Shown one piece after another: positions 20,541 to 35,191 of a DNA stretch of 64,000 nt; the stretch's first letter is position 1, and every line of letters starts with the position of its first letter. The translations under genes were made by a program, and so were the position numbers. The stretch lies in NCBI GenBank assembly GCA_963920575.1, contig OY986968.1, forward strand, positions 23,442,129 through 23,506,128, given 5' to 3'. This DNA is from Narthecium ossifragum (taxonomy: Eukaryota > Streptophyta > Magnoliopsida > Dioscoreales > Nartheciaceae). Under the pieces are notes generated by a model that saw only the letters and a list, made by a program, of their open reading frames with translations, did no database searches and was not told the DNA's origin.

Positions 20541-22069
20541 ATCATCCACGCATAAAATCAAACTTCACGGTAACTCTGATAAATCTCTCAGTCAGCAGGT
20601 ACATGAGGTACATATAATATGATAATCTAAAGAAAGTTAATTTCATATATCAATAACATGAAGATAACGTGCCTGAATTTCTAGAAATTAATGACATAAG
20701 TCTTTTATGGGGACCATGGGTCCATGGGTACAGAATATTAGGTGGAGATAGAGAGAAGAAACTTTGAAATAGTTTACATATATTTTTTGAAGTACACTTG
20801 GAATTCAGCAGATTTCGTATTCATGAATTAATGGACCTAAAACTGAATACAAATGTGAATTTTTTCCTCAACCTCATTTTCATGATTTTCCTAATATTGA
20901 AGGTTCTACGGTACCTAACATTTCATGAATAAGGACCTAAATAACATTAATTACAGGATCCTGTACGTGGCATGCAAACATGGCGTTCCCACCTTGTTGG
21001 TATGAATTGCCAATCGACCATTTGTTGGAACTGATCAATGTTTTAACAATCGAAACTCTTTAATTAAACCATCATCCCATAAAATCAAACTTGTTTTTTC
21101 ATGGGTTTTTTTTTCTATGGAAAACAATCTATACAATAAATGAAAAAAAAAATCTTCATGCATCCTAAATCAAACCGCGTGATAAATCATTATTTACTTC
21201 TAATTCTCTCCAATAAGACTCTAAATTTTCAAAACTTCAACTCAAAGAAAGATTACTCCATAAACTAGTGTATTTTACAAAGCAGTGTTCTATGACGGAC
21301 GTGACATTTAAATCATATACATCTTATTAGTAGTGAGAGGGATGAAGAAGGAGAGGGAGATTGGTAGGTGGTTAGAAGACCGAGAGAGAGAGAGAGGACA
21401 GTAGAGGGGGTTGATGGTTACCCACAAATGATGGCATAGTGTCACATGCACCTAATATCATATAATATCAAGTACAACAGAAGGAAAGCGTGTTCCCTTG
21501 AGAAGCCAGCATTCACCGTCCACATTTTATCACATCATCGATTCGTAATGTCCATTTTAGTAAGCTGTAGAAAGATCACATGCAACTTGTTCCAAAAGAT
21601 TTTCATGTCGAGATGCTAATACTAGGCTCAATAGACTATGACATTAACCTAACTCCATAATGATGTTTTTGTTTATATTCTCTATGCGTAAACTGTAATA
21701 GTTAATTACTAACTAGTTAGCAAATAATTAACAACAACAATAACAATAACAACAACAACAACAAGAAGGACTGATATATAATGGCTGAAAATGTCATTCA
21801 AAATTAAAAAGTTCGAGATCAGTACTGTGAATGTGCACATATCTAAAATAACAAACTAATCGGCAAGGTTGCATGATCAGCATGATCGCTTATGGTAAAT
21901 GTTAATTAATACTATCACAAAAATTTGCATCGTGACTTCTTGTCTTCTTCTCTTACGCAACAAATTAAAGAGAGATATGCTGCTGCTAAGTAAATAAGGA
22001 TCGAACTATGATTTTATTTAGAATTTCCAAAGAAGATCAATGCACCATAATGCATGAGTGAGTTAATTC
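20541..22069. other. AT-rich intergenic sequence
   Basis: No gene is seen. It contains an imperfect (AAC)n/(AAT)n microsatellite at about 21730-21765 and a short GA-rich tract at about 21340-21410. Confidence 0.5.
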
Positions 22070-22080
22070 CTCGTGTTCAT

Positions 22081-22764
22081 GGGCGGAGCCATCTTAAGGC
22101 TAAGGTGGGCTCCAGCCCAAGCAGATTTTTGGCAAACTAGCTAACAATCTATATATTGCTATGTACCTCAACACTGTTAGAGAGGTGTCTTTTGTGCTAT
22201 TCCTAGAGAGTTGAATGGTATTGTGTTGCTTGAGAGGCTTGTCTCATGTCTGTGTTTTTTATAAGAGATGAGGCATTACCGGCTAGTATTATCTGATGTG
22301 GTTGTCTAGTGTGTGTACCCAGGTTCTGGGTTGTAGCCTAAAACACGCTTAATTTTACAAAAAAAAAAAATGTATCTCAAAACTATAGCATTTTCACGCC
22401 GTAGCCCGTAACCTATATGTTGTTTTTTCTTCTTCCTTCTTTACCTTATTTCTCTATAATTTATATATAGCAATATATCTCAATATTGTAGCATAGTCTT
22501 ATTATATTAATTAAGCATAAGATGCTGCTGAGATCGAGAATGTTATTTCGACGATCATAGGCCGGCATACTTAAATAACATTTTTTTATAGTGTATATAT
22601 ATATATATATATATCTTTTTATTCTTGAGCATGAAATATTTTTTCAAGTATTTCTTTGACCCTAATATTGACTCTCTTTATGTGTTTATTTTTTTTAATA
22701 ATTGATTTCTTTTCCCTTAACTTTAGTCAGTCTAGGGTACACCAAAATCCTTCCTCCGCCCTTG
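22081..22764. mobile_element. TIR element with GGGCGGAG ends and 11-bp direct repeat
   Basis: The left end GGGCGGAGCC and the right CTCCGCCCTTG form short inverted termini. CTCGTGTTCAT flanks the element on both sides (22070-22080 and 22765-22775). This terminus is common among plant hAT-like elements, though 11 bp is longer than their usual 8-bp duplication. It holds a (TA)n run near 22591-22613 and no coding sequence. Confidence 0.65.
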
Positions 22765-23012
22765 CTCGTGTTCATCTGATCTTTACTGCTAGCTATAGTT
22801 AGTTTTGCGTGCGTTCTTCATCAAGTCACATGCAAGAGCCGTGAACAGAAAGAAGCAAAATTGGCGGATTTTGAAGCCTTTGTAACATTTACTTTTATTA
22901 TGATGCCAAGCGTAAGCAACCATTGGTCGTAGGAATAAGGCTGTGAACTATTTAGTGCTCTTTTCAGATCGATATGGAGCATAAACATTCGTCGAAACAC
23001 ATCTTAGAGAAG

Positions 23013-24262
23013 TCAAAGTGATAATTTAAGATCTAGATCTAGTTCTTCTGAGCTGCTGCTGCTGGAGTCTGACATCTGCATGATTGAATCCGTTGAATGC
23101 CATCGATCGTAGTATCTCTTCTGCAACAAGTATACCATAAAAGAAAGTTGAGTTTTGGATCAATGACAATGTTAATTAGCTTTGATATGTATATATATAG
23201 TAGACTAGAAGCTTTGTTATATATACCTCTTTCTGTTGTTCGAAAAGGGTCAATGTCACAGGGAGTTGTTCATATCTTGGAGGGGAGATATAGTACTCAT
23301 GGTGATTCCGAAGAGATCTAGTAGTAGTATTAATTTGAAGTCAAAGTTATAACATATATGAACAATATATATATATAAAAGCTAGCCTAATATCTTCATG
23401 CAATAATTAAGACAACATTTATACTTGTTTAAAAAAGCCCAATGAATTGAACGCACCTTGGTGTTGCAGTAGATTGCAGGCACTCGCCATATCGAATGTC
23501 TGATCTATTATTAGCTCCATATCCCATCTGAAATTACATGCACAAGCTCCTTAGAAAACTATTGTATATTTTTGTGAATCACTCAAAAGAATATCGAGAT
23601 TATTCTCATAAACATCTTCATTAATTCTTAGGTAATCACCGGACATATGATCTCGAGACTAGGTGAAGATTTCCAATTTCAAATAATAATAGAGTTATTC
23701 ATGACTTTATGTGGAGTCTTAGAAGAGTTAATCCTTCTTGTCTCTTCTATCTAATTCTTTTGCTTGTGATATTGGTATATTGAAGTCAAGTTTGGCATAC
23801 CGTGAAGTTAGGAAGGAGGCCATACGATGAAGAATTCACCATTGTTGCACTACAGGAATATGGATCAGAAGATCTAGACAAGGAGAAGGCCATTTCTACT
23901 CTCAAACCCTCCTCCTGCTTGATAACAATACAACCCAAGATCCATTAATATATAACTGTGATTCCATGTAGTAAGTAATTAAACACAAGGGATCAGAGAA
24001 GCTAGCTAGGAGAGAATTAAAGATCATTCATGACCTACCTTGACCTTGTGGAGATTACTGCAGGGAAAAGGAGGCTGGAACGAAGGAAGATACCCGCCCA
24101 TGATCTGATTACATAATCTTATCTTCTCCAGCTGAGCCACTCCGAGCCCTCTCTGCGGCTGCCTCGGCTTCTCCGGCATGCTGCCACTCCTCTTAACCCC
24201 CCTCCTAGAAGCACCAGATCTTCTTCCCTTCCCCAACCCTAGCTCACCACAATGGCTGCTAC

Positions 24263-24266
<4 letters not shown>
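23013..24266 (-). CDS. SPEAR: SPEAR/TIE-type transcriptional repressor (SPL-like with EAR motif)
   Basis: Five exons join in phase: 24039-24266, 23801-23914, 23457-23527, 23227-23317 and 23013-23120. All have GT-AG borders and give 203 residues. The N-terminal part has the family signature KPRQPQRGLGVAQLEKIRL (about residues 33-51). The C-terminus ends in the EAR motif EELDLDLKLSL (193-203), with a second LTLTLF-like hydrophobic block before it. SPEAR/TIE proteins are nuclear adaptors that bring TOPLESS-type corepressors to TCP factors and restrain leaf and ovule growth programmes; this role is inferred from the family. The start is the only ATG before the signature. The 5' leader on the minus strand is a (GA)n run. 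A reading-phase conflict at the last junction disappeared once the donor was placed after ...AAAGAG. Confidence 0.9.
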
Positions 24267-24267
<1 letters not shown>

Positions 24268-24301
<34 letters not shown>

Positions 24302-24320
24302 TCCCTCTCCTCTCCTCTCT
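24268..24320. repeat. CT/GA microsatellite in the SPEAR 5' leader
   Basis: About 15 uninterrupted CT units are followed by CCCTCT variants directly upstream of the start codon (GA on the coding strand). GA-rich leaders are common in plant regulatory genes and may bind BPC/GAGA factors. It is also a likely length polymorphism. Confidence 0.8.
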
Positions 24321-24903
24321 CCAACCACCAAACCTAAATCCAAGCTATTTGACTGTAGAGAGAGGAACAGGAGAGAGATGTGATCTCATTGCAGAGGAGG
24401 ACAAATCCCCATGGGTCCTTTTAAAGTGCTTCTCAAAGTAAATACTGCATTGCTGGCTATTGGATACATAAAGATTTGGGGTGATATCTTAGCTTTTCTG
24501 TAGAGCTGTATGATTGATCATTATTCTTTTTGATCCATGCATTGCCTCATGAGACAGATGGCCATGGCCATATATAAGCTCAATCAGATAAAATATAGGT
24601 TTAGATTTATGCCTGTCAGAAGGTAATCTTAAAGATCACAGTTTGGATCCTGGTAAATTTTTCTCATTGATTTGGACAACTTATATGTAGCTAGATTGAC
24701 CAAATCAGGATTAGATTTATGATGTCCAAAAGTTTACTTGCCAGCTATGGAGATCTTATCACCTAAGAAGAATTTGGTAATTTATTTTTTAGAGGTAGAA
24801 TCACAACATATATGTTTAAGATTTTGTAAAAGAAAATTACAGTTTCTGAATTTATACTATATATCCAAAAATTTCTTTAGTTGATAAAATGGATAAAGTT
24901 TTA

Positions 24904-25055
24904 TGTACATGGTCACGTGGCATGTGTAATGCACATGTCCTCTAATCGGTAGTGAGATACCGATTGGTTGATCTAGTCCATCGGTAGTGAGGTATCTTAC
25001 TACACCGATTTGATAGCATGCGTAATATACATGCTCTTGCCCATGTACACAAATC
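24904..25055. mobile_element. MITE ending in ATGTACACAAATC (copy 1)
   Basis: Ends are imperfect inverted repeats of about 33 bp (TGTACATGG... and ...CCATGTACA). It contains repeated ATCGGTAGTGAGRTA words. It is related to 41548-41803 and 57932-58065. It is in the upstream region of the SPEAR gene. Confidence 0.65.
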
Positions 25056-25375
25056 GCTGACTCTGATAAAATATATCACCATTTCAATCAAAAATTAATT
25101 TACTCATGTTACTAAAATCAAGAAGTGACCATGGTTAATAGAGTTTTTTACATTTTAAATCTTGTTCACTTTCGATTTTGCATTCTAAGTCCAATCCGGT
25201 TTTCATTTGCAATATCGACCAATATCCATCTTTTGTTCCTGTTTTACCCCTCCCATTCTCTCACACACATGGATGACAACTGACATACAGTGCATTTATT
25301 GCTATCAATCGATCTCTCTCTCCTGCAGCGAGATGACTCTCTCTCTCTACCTCTCTCTTTGGATGACCACGTTGC

Positions 25376-26690
25376 TCGCCTTCACATCTCAGTGGATGAC
25401 CACGTTTTCCCACTCCCCGTAGAGGTACTGCAGCGGGGACGCCACCCCGCGCACGATCCGCACCCGCTGGTCCCACGACAACAATGGCATCGTCGCTGAG
25501 CTCCGCTCTTGCCTTCCTTCGTCGGAGGGGAAAAGGTGCTTGTCTAGGCTCTGATGTAGGTCAAGGAGTTGATCCGATTGATTCCTCCGTTTGAATCAGG
25601 TGTCCGGACGACCGTGGCCGTAGGATGCACAATTTTTTATCCCGGAGGCCGATCAGGGCTCATGAGGTGTCAAAACGACCGGCTCGATAAGACCTATAAA
25701 AATCATTGACCCCTCAAAAGCCAAATTCCTTCATCTGATGCCTCAAATTTCCGTTTTTAGTAAAACTTTCCTTATTTGGCAATTTTCCTTTTTTTTAGGA
25801 CTTTCCATATTTAGTAAATTCCGTTTTCTGATTTCAGGATTAGTTTGATTAGTAGTTGATTTGAGATTTGAGTCTATCTCCTTAGTCTATAAAAGGAGTT
25901 AGGGTTTGTATTGAAGTTGTTAAGTTTTTGGATGAATAAAATTGAGTTAGTTTTCTCCTCTTGAGAATTCCGGTTTTTCTCTCCCATAGAGAGGACAGTT
26001 GTCTCTCCCGTTGAGAGGTTCTATCTTCCACGTTTTACCCTGCGCCAGGCTCCCGTTGGGCATGTAGTCGTACACAAGGAGGAGATCGGCACGGCGGTGG
26101 CACCAGCCCTGGAGTTGGACGAGGTTCCGGTGGCGGAGACATTGAGCACCTTGGGGACCCCATTGTAGTCGACCCAGACTTGGATGGTGTTGCCGCTCTT
26201 GAGATTATTGAGGTCGGTCTTGGTTGAAACGTCGTCTCCGGCGTAATAGGCGACGGAGGCGGAGGAGTTAGAGAGACAAGGCAATTGATGTCGATGTCGA
26301 TGTGGTTGGAGGCGTTGCCAACGGCGGAGGCATTCATCAGCCAAAGGTACTGGATTGGGAGGTCGCCGGGGAGGTCCTAGGACGTGGCGATGGTGAAGGC
26401 GAGGCCGTGGCCGCCGGAGAAGGCCTCGCGGGTGGAGGAGTTCTTGAAGCGGAGGGCGGAAGGGTACGTAGAAGGCCCGACCTATGAGGCGGCTAGTCTC
26501 GTTGGTGAGGTGAAAGATGTCGGAGTCTTGGATTGTGGCGACGCCGTTAAGACTAATGTTGTTGGAATTGGAGCTGGTTCTGGTGCCGCCGGCGAAGCTG
26601 GTGTAGCAGATTTCATCATCCTGGGAGGCGGCGGATAGAAGAAGCGATAGAGAGACCAAAATCCAAAGAAAAATGGGAGCTTGAGAAATT
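25376..26690 (-). pseudogene. L-type lectin receptor kinase pseudogene
   Basis: On the minus strand there is a signal peptide (WILVSLSLLLSAAS), then legume-lectin sequence ([42 protein letters not shown]). The kinase start follows: VYDYMPNGS, then after the inserted LTR LDKHLFPSDEG, SWDQRVRIVRGVAS and ENVVIH. Frameshifts occur (near 26460 and about 26270), there is an in-frame stop in the lectin domain, and about 30 lectin residues, the transmembrane region and the distal kinase are missing. It is not functional. The solo LTR separates NGS from LDKH exactly at its target duplication. Confidence 0.88.
25552..26047 (+). mobile_element. Solo LTR with GGCTC target duplication
   Basis: TGATGTAGG... 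to ...TGCGCCA (496 bp) is flanked by GGCTC at 25547-25551 and 26048-26052. It has a TATA box (TATAAAA, 25888-25894), followed by an R-like region with GAATAAAATTGAG. Excising it restores kinase reading across the NGS/LDK junction of the lectin receptor kinase pseudogene, which independently supports the borders. Confidence 0.92.
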
Positions 26691-26800
26691 TTTCCGTGGG
26701 AACAAAAGATGGATATTGGCCGATGTTGCAAATGAAAACTAGATTGGACTTAAAATGCAAAATCGAAAGTGAACCATATTTAAAATGTAAAAAACTCTTG

Positions 26801-27334
26801 TTAATACAACCATCGTGATCAACAAGAAACATGTGTTGTCTTAACAATTGTAACCGTCCATATCATGTTTATTAATTATGCCAAAATCATGTTTAAGTAT
26901 GAATATAACACACACATATATATATATACACACACAGACAATAAGTCACACAACTAGTTAAACCCATCATTTGGAATTAATAATCGTGGATTAAGGAAAA
27001 TATCGAGAGATTTTTTTTATATCTTGAGTACTTTCCTTTCTGATATATGGATCTCTAACAAATATTAATTAGAAGCATAATTAAATACCTCGATATCAAT
27101 GTGTATATAGTTTTATGCTGTATGCACGTTAACGTTATGAAATCAAGAACTTAAGAAAATTACAAGATTCTAATCTTATAAAATAATCAGAAAATTTTCT
27201 CGACTCTTGTACATGTTTAAATATCCCAAATCTTTGAAAAGTAGAAATCTCTGGAAGGCTTAAATTACATGCTTATATTACGTACTAGAGATAGATAGAT
27301 TGCCCCCAAAAGATTGGAGATCGATGTAAAATAC

Positions 27335-27373
<39 letters not shown>

Positions 27374-28308
27374 CTACATGAATTAGTTTAGGTTTCTTGT
27401 GAAACACTAGACAGCTACAGATCAACAGGCATGGATATCTCAATATATATAAACTGGAAACAGGAAGATGACTTGTATTAATTATTTGGGGACCCGCGGG
27501 TCACAATGAAGTATGAGAGAAGAATGGCTATATATCTAAATGTGTCGGAAACAGTGATATGATATGCATGTATATATATATAGCAATGAACTTAATTATA
27601 TATGTAGACTTGTTCCATGATCTGAGACCCCAATAAACTAAGAGAATGAAGATCTTGATTCACTGGAAACAGAAACAAGATGATATAACGTAGATCACGA
27701 GCACATGCCAAGTATTAATTCTTGCGTCACCTAATATATATATGATCTTTTAAATATTGGAGTAGTCAGTCAATCGATGAACTTTAGTTGTTTCCTGGAA
27801 ATGTGGAGATGTGAGCATATCTAGCTAGGTGTTCACACATAGGGTGTTTGACGCACGTAGGCGACGGTGAAATAATTGTATGCATGTGTGAACTGGACAA
27901 TGCATACATCGCAAAGGATGCTGATCAATATTGCTAATGATCATCATGCATGGTGGTATTAATTCTTATCAAGAACAGTGGTGTATGAGAATTATTAGTT
28001 AGAAATAGTGTTCATTATGCACTACGTACGTACGTACTGTTATCTCGAATCTTATCTCTTTGAAGTATGTGTTGTGATTAACTAATGAGCAAGTACTTAT
28101 AGTCTTTGTGCAGGTATATATTTCATTACTACGTACGTCCTAGGATGGATCTTCTTAATTAATTTGGAACTCAGCTCAGCTGGTAAAGTAAAAATAGAAT
28201 GGTGAATAATCAACCAAATAGTATAAACCAACCTTAGCTTGATGAAATATGATCAGATTTTGCTGTCTAAAATGTATTTTTCAGACTAATTTAGTTAAAT
28301 TCATTACT

Positions 28309-28363
<55 letters not shown>

Positions 28364-29484
28364 TGCTAAAGAAATTACCTAGTTATCTGTCTGTCTAAAT
28401 TAATGACCTTTTTTCGTAAAACCTAACGGCCTATATAAGACCTGAAAATAAACTCTTTATTAGCAACCATCAAGCACTGGATTTTTCATGATATTTCCTT
28501 GATCACAAAATACTCATAGATATATAATAGCTAATTATAAAACCGCATGATACTTAGACAAGTCACAACTAATTATGTGAACTCACAACTAATCAATGTG
28601 GTGGATTAATTGTGAGTAGAAGAAGATTTGTGAAATCCAAGAACCACATGTTGTTTCCAAACAGTAATCTTCATTCTTATACGGTGCTGATCATTAGAAT
28701 ACACTTCTCAAGCTAGTACTCATCAAGCTATTTCATACAATTTTTTTTTTTAGCTCTTCACTTCATGTTGAAAAAATTGTCTCAGGAACCAACATCCCCA
28801 CCACCCATCAAGATCAATCTCACTTATAACTATTAAAATACTAAGTAAATTAAAGGGAGCCCACCAATTTAATTATTATAATGTTTAATGTGCATGATGT
28901 GATCAGATAATAAATTGCAAATGCATCATTCAAAATTAGGCTACCCAATTTACAATTAATGTTCTATGTGCGTGGTGTGATCACATATTATAATGGTTAA
29001 GAAATTTGTGAAGATATGTCCTCTTTTCTATAGATTTGGCATCAAGATAGTCATCTCCATTCCCAATGTATATCTCCGATTTTAATTTCCGAACGTTTTC
29101 CAATTTTAAATTTGTGACTTAGATTTGAAGGAGACAAAGGCTTGTTGGCCAAAGATACAGTTTGGCATGCTTCACATGTGGAGGAGGATCCATGCAAATC
29201 AATGAACTCAATGACAACTTTGAATAAAGAGCACTTTGGATTTTGTTAGTGGTGTTTGGTGGCATCACCATAGCTTCCTTGACTTGAATTATAGGAACGA
29301 CTGACATCTGGCAAACAAAGTCTTCCATATATAAGAACCAGGTGGACCCCTACTACTCTCTCTCTCTCTCAACCACAAGCTAACCACCACACTCCAGTAC
29401 TTCCACATGACTTCATCTGGATCGCATGATATATCATACCATAACTTAGATTGGGTATCCTCCACCGCATGTAGAAAATACACA
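26801..29484. other. Long AT-rich intergenic stretch
   Basis: No gene was recognised. It has (TA)n microsatellites at about 27342-27372 and 28312-28362. The minus-strand ORF at 29119-29328 has no clear family; it holds a CEAC-type Cys pair in another frame but nothing I can name. No precursor of a common conserved plant microRNA was noticed on a read-through. Confidence 0.5.
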
Positions 29485-29681
29485 TCATCCTTATATGGCA
29501 GCATGGTTATAAGTGAAACTTTCGTTGTCCTACGTGGCGAGAGAATGTCCTAGGTGGAGCCTATGTGGTGCTTATGTGACATGATAATCTTAGATTGAGG
29601 GGGTTAGTGGGAGGGAGTTATTGGGTGATTATTGAAGTGGGGTTGGTAGTTACCCTACCAAGTAGTAGGGGACAACACTAG
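29485..29681 (+). mobile_element. Short non-autonomous Helitron (plus strand)
   Basis: The 3' end is hairpin CCCTACCAAGTAGTAGGG, then GACAACA and CTAG (29678-29681). The body matches the other copies (CATCCTTATATG, GGTTATAAG, GAGCCTATGTGG). The 5' end is uncertain. Directly after it stands CTTATATAATAGA, the 5' tail of a minus-strand relative, so it may have inserted next to an older copy. Confidence 0.7.
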
Positions 29682-29722
29682 TGAACTTATATAATAGATG
29701 TATCATGGTTCATATATAAGTA

Positions 29723-29880
29723 CTAGTGGTGCCCGCAGGGCAACCACCAACCTCACCCTCAATAACCATCCAATAACTCCTTCCCACTAAACCCCATCAA
29801 TTTAGGATTATCATGCCACATAAGTACCACCTAAGACATTCTCCCGTCACGTAGGATAACATGATGGTTATAAAATAAGA
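29723..29880 (-). mobile_element. Short non-autonomous Helitron (minus strand)
   Basis: CTAG is at 29723-29726, then a weak hairpin (GCCCGCAGGGC), and the copy ends in AATAAGA at 29880 (5' TCTTATT on the minus strand). About 158 bp. Confidence 0.65.
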
Positions 29881-30786
29881 ATGGTCTATCATGATTCATG
29901 AGTAGAATTGATCTATTCCTTCGATGGTGGCTTTGCTTGCTGTCTTCTTGGGTGGTGATAAATATCCTTGAGTTTGAAAAATATTTTCGTGTTTCAATTT
30001 TCTATATTTAATCTTTGTTTTCTATTTTCAGTTTCAGTTTTCTAATTTCTAGAAAATGCAATTAGTTTAGGTAGCAAAGGCGTGTGAAGATAAACGTAGA
30101 TCACCGTGTTGAATGGTCCAAGAATTGGATTTTATTGATTTCCTTCATGCAAATAAATTGCTTTCACATCACAATGTTTGTTGATATTAACTATGTAACG
30201 TTGAATTAGTTGGCTTTGTCAAGAATGATACGTAAGCGTATTGCATTTTATGTATTTATAACCAGCATTTGTGCTAACGTCGACATCCTGTGAAACAAGC
30301 AAATGGCGAGGTCCTTGTCATTCAAGTTTGTGGAAGAACATGTTTATTGGTTAGACTTCAAGGCTCAATTAATCAAAAATAAAAAATAAAAAAAAATTTG
30401 ATCCATTCCTGTGAGCAATCTCAGCTTGATTAGGATGCCCATAGCACAGCATACAGAGTTGGACTAAAAGGTGCAGCAAAATGAGATTCGAATTTAACTT
30501 TTTGAGTCTGGGATTGCAAACTGAGCTGCTGCCTCACATCATTCCAGACATTAGTGCCAGAACAGAAAAGATAACATGAAAGCTAGGAAATTCTGATCTT
30601 AAAACAATAATTGGCTGACGGTACTGAGAATGTTTGAAAATTCTAAGGCTTCAAATTATCGCCCTCCAGATGATCGTTTCTGCCGGATGCATTCTTCATG
30701 CATCCGCTTGATGAGGAAGAATTGATCACAGCTGTTGTGTCGCAGCCGTGATTCTTTCTAGATACCTTGGTGTTGCTCTTGAAAAA
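29881..30786. other. Intergenic and probable METTL5 3' region
   Basis: No gene. The part nearest 30786 should contain the METTL5 3' UTR. Confidence 0.4.
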
Positions 30787-35033
<4,247 letters not shown>

Positions 35034-35191
35034 CTTTGGAACCTTGCAGAGGACGACCAGGGAGGACCCCCGCCTTTTATTCGGGTCGGATCCCATATCC
35101 AATCTCGGATCCAACCCTACCGTATCGGATTGGATTCCTACACTAGCTTTCTATTTCCGGATATTCCAAGTCTTGGTATAAATATTTACAA

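Larger units (their letters stand above)
25138..26800. mobile_element. Element with about 105-bp terminal inverted repeats carrying a LecRK fragment
   Basis: Positions 25138-25240 and 26690-26800 are reverse complements with few mismatches (for example GAGTTTTTTACATTTTAAA at each outer end). Between them lies a lectin receptor kinase pseudogene interrupted by a solo LTR. The layout fits a Mutator-like element that captured host sequence. I could not settle the target duplication, because the inverted similarity fades outward. Confidence 0.6.

Noticed and set aside
23013..23317. Frameshift separating the EAR motif from the rest of the SPEAR gene
   Set aside because: On re-reading, the donor lies after AAAGAG, not AAAG. 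The phase is zero and the EAR motif is in frame.
26801..28950. A microRNA gene in the quiet AT-rich stretch
   Set aside because: I looked for common conserved plant miRNA sequences (156, 164, 166, 167, 172, 319, 390, 396) and saw none. The hairpins there are (TA)n runs.
29119..29328. Small protein with HVKHAKLYLWPTS, possibly a zinc-finger end
   Set aside because: No family could be named, the Cys pair is in another frame, and the surroundings are Helitron sequence.
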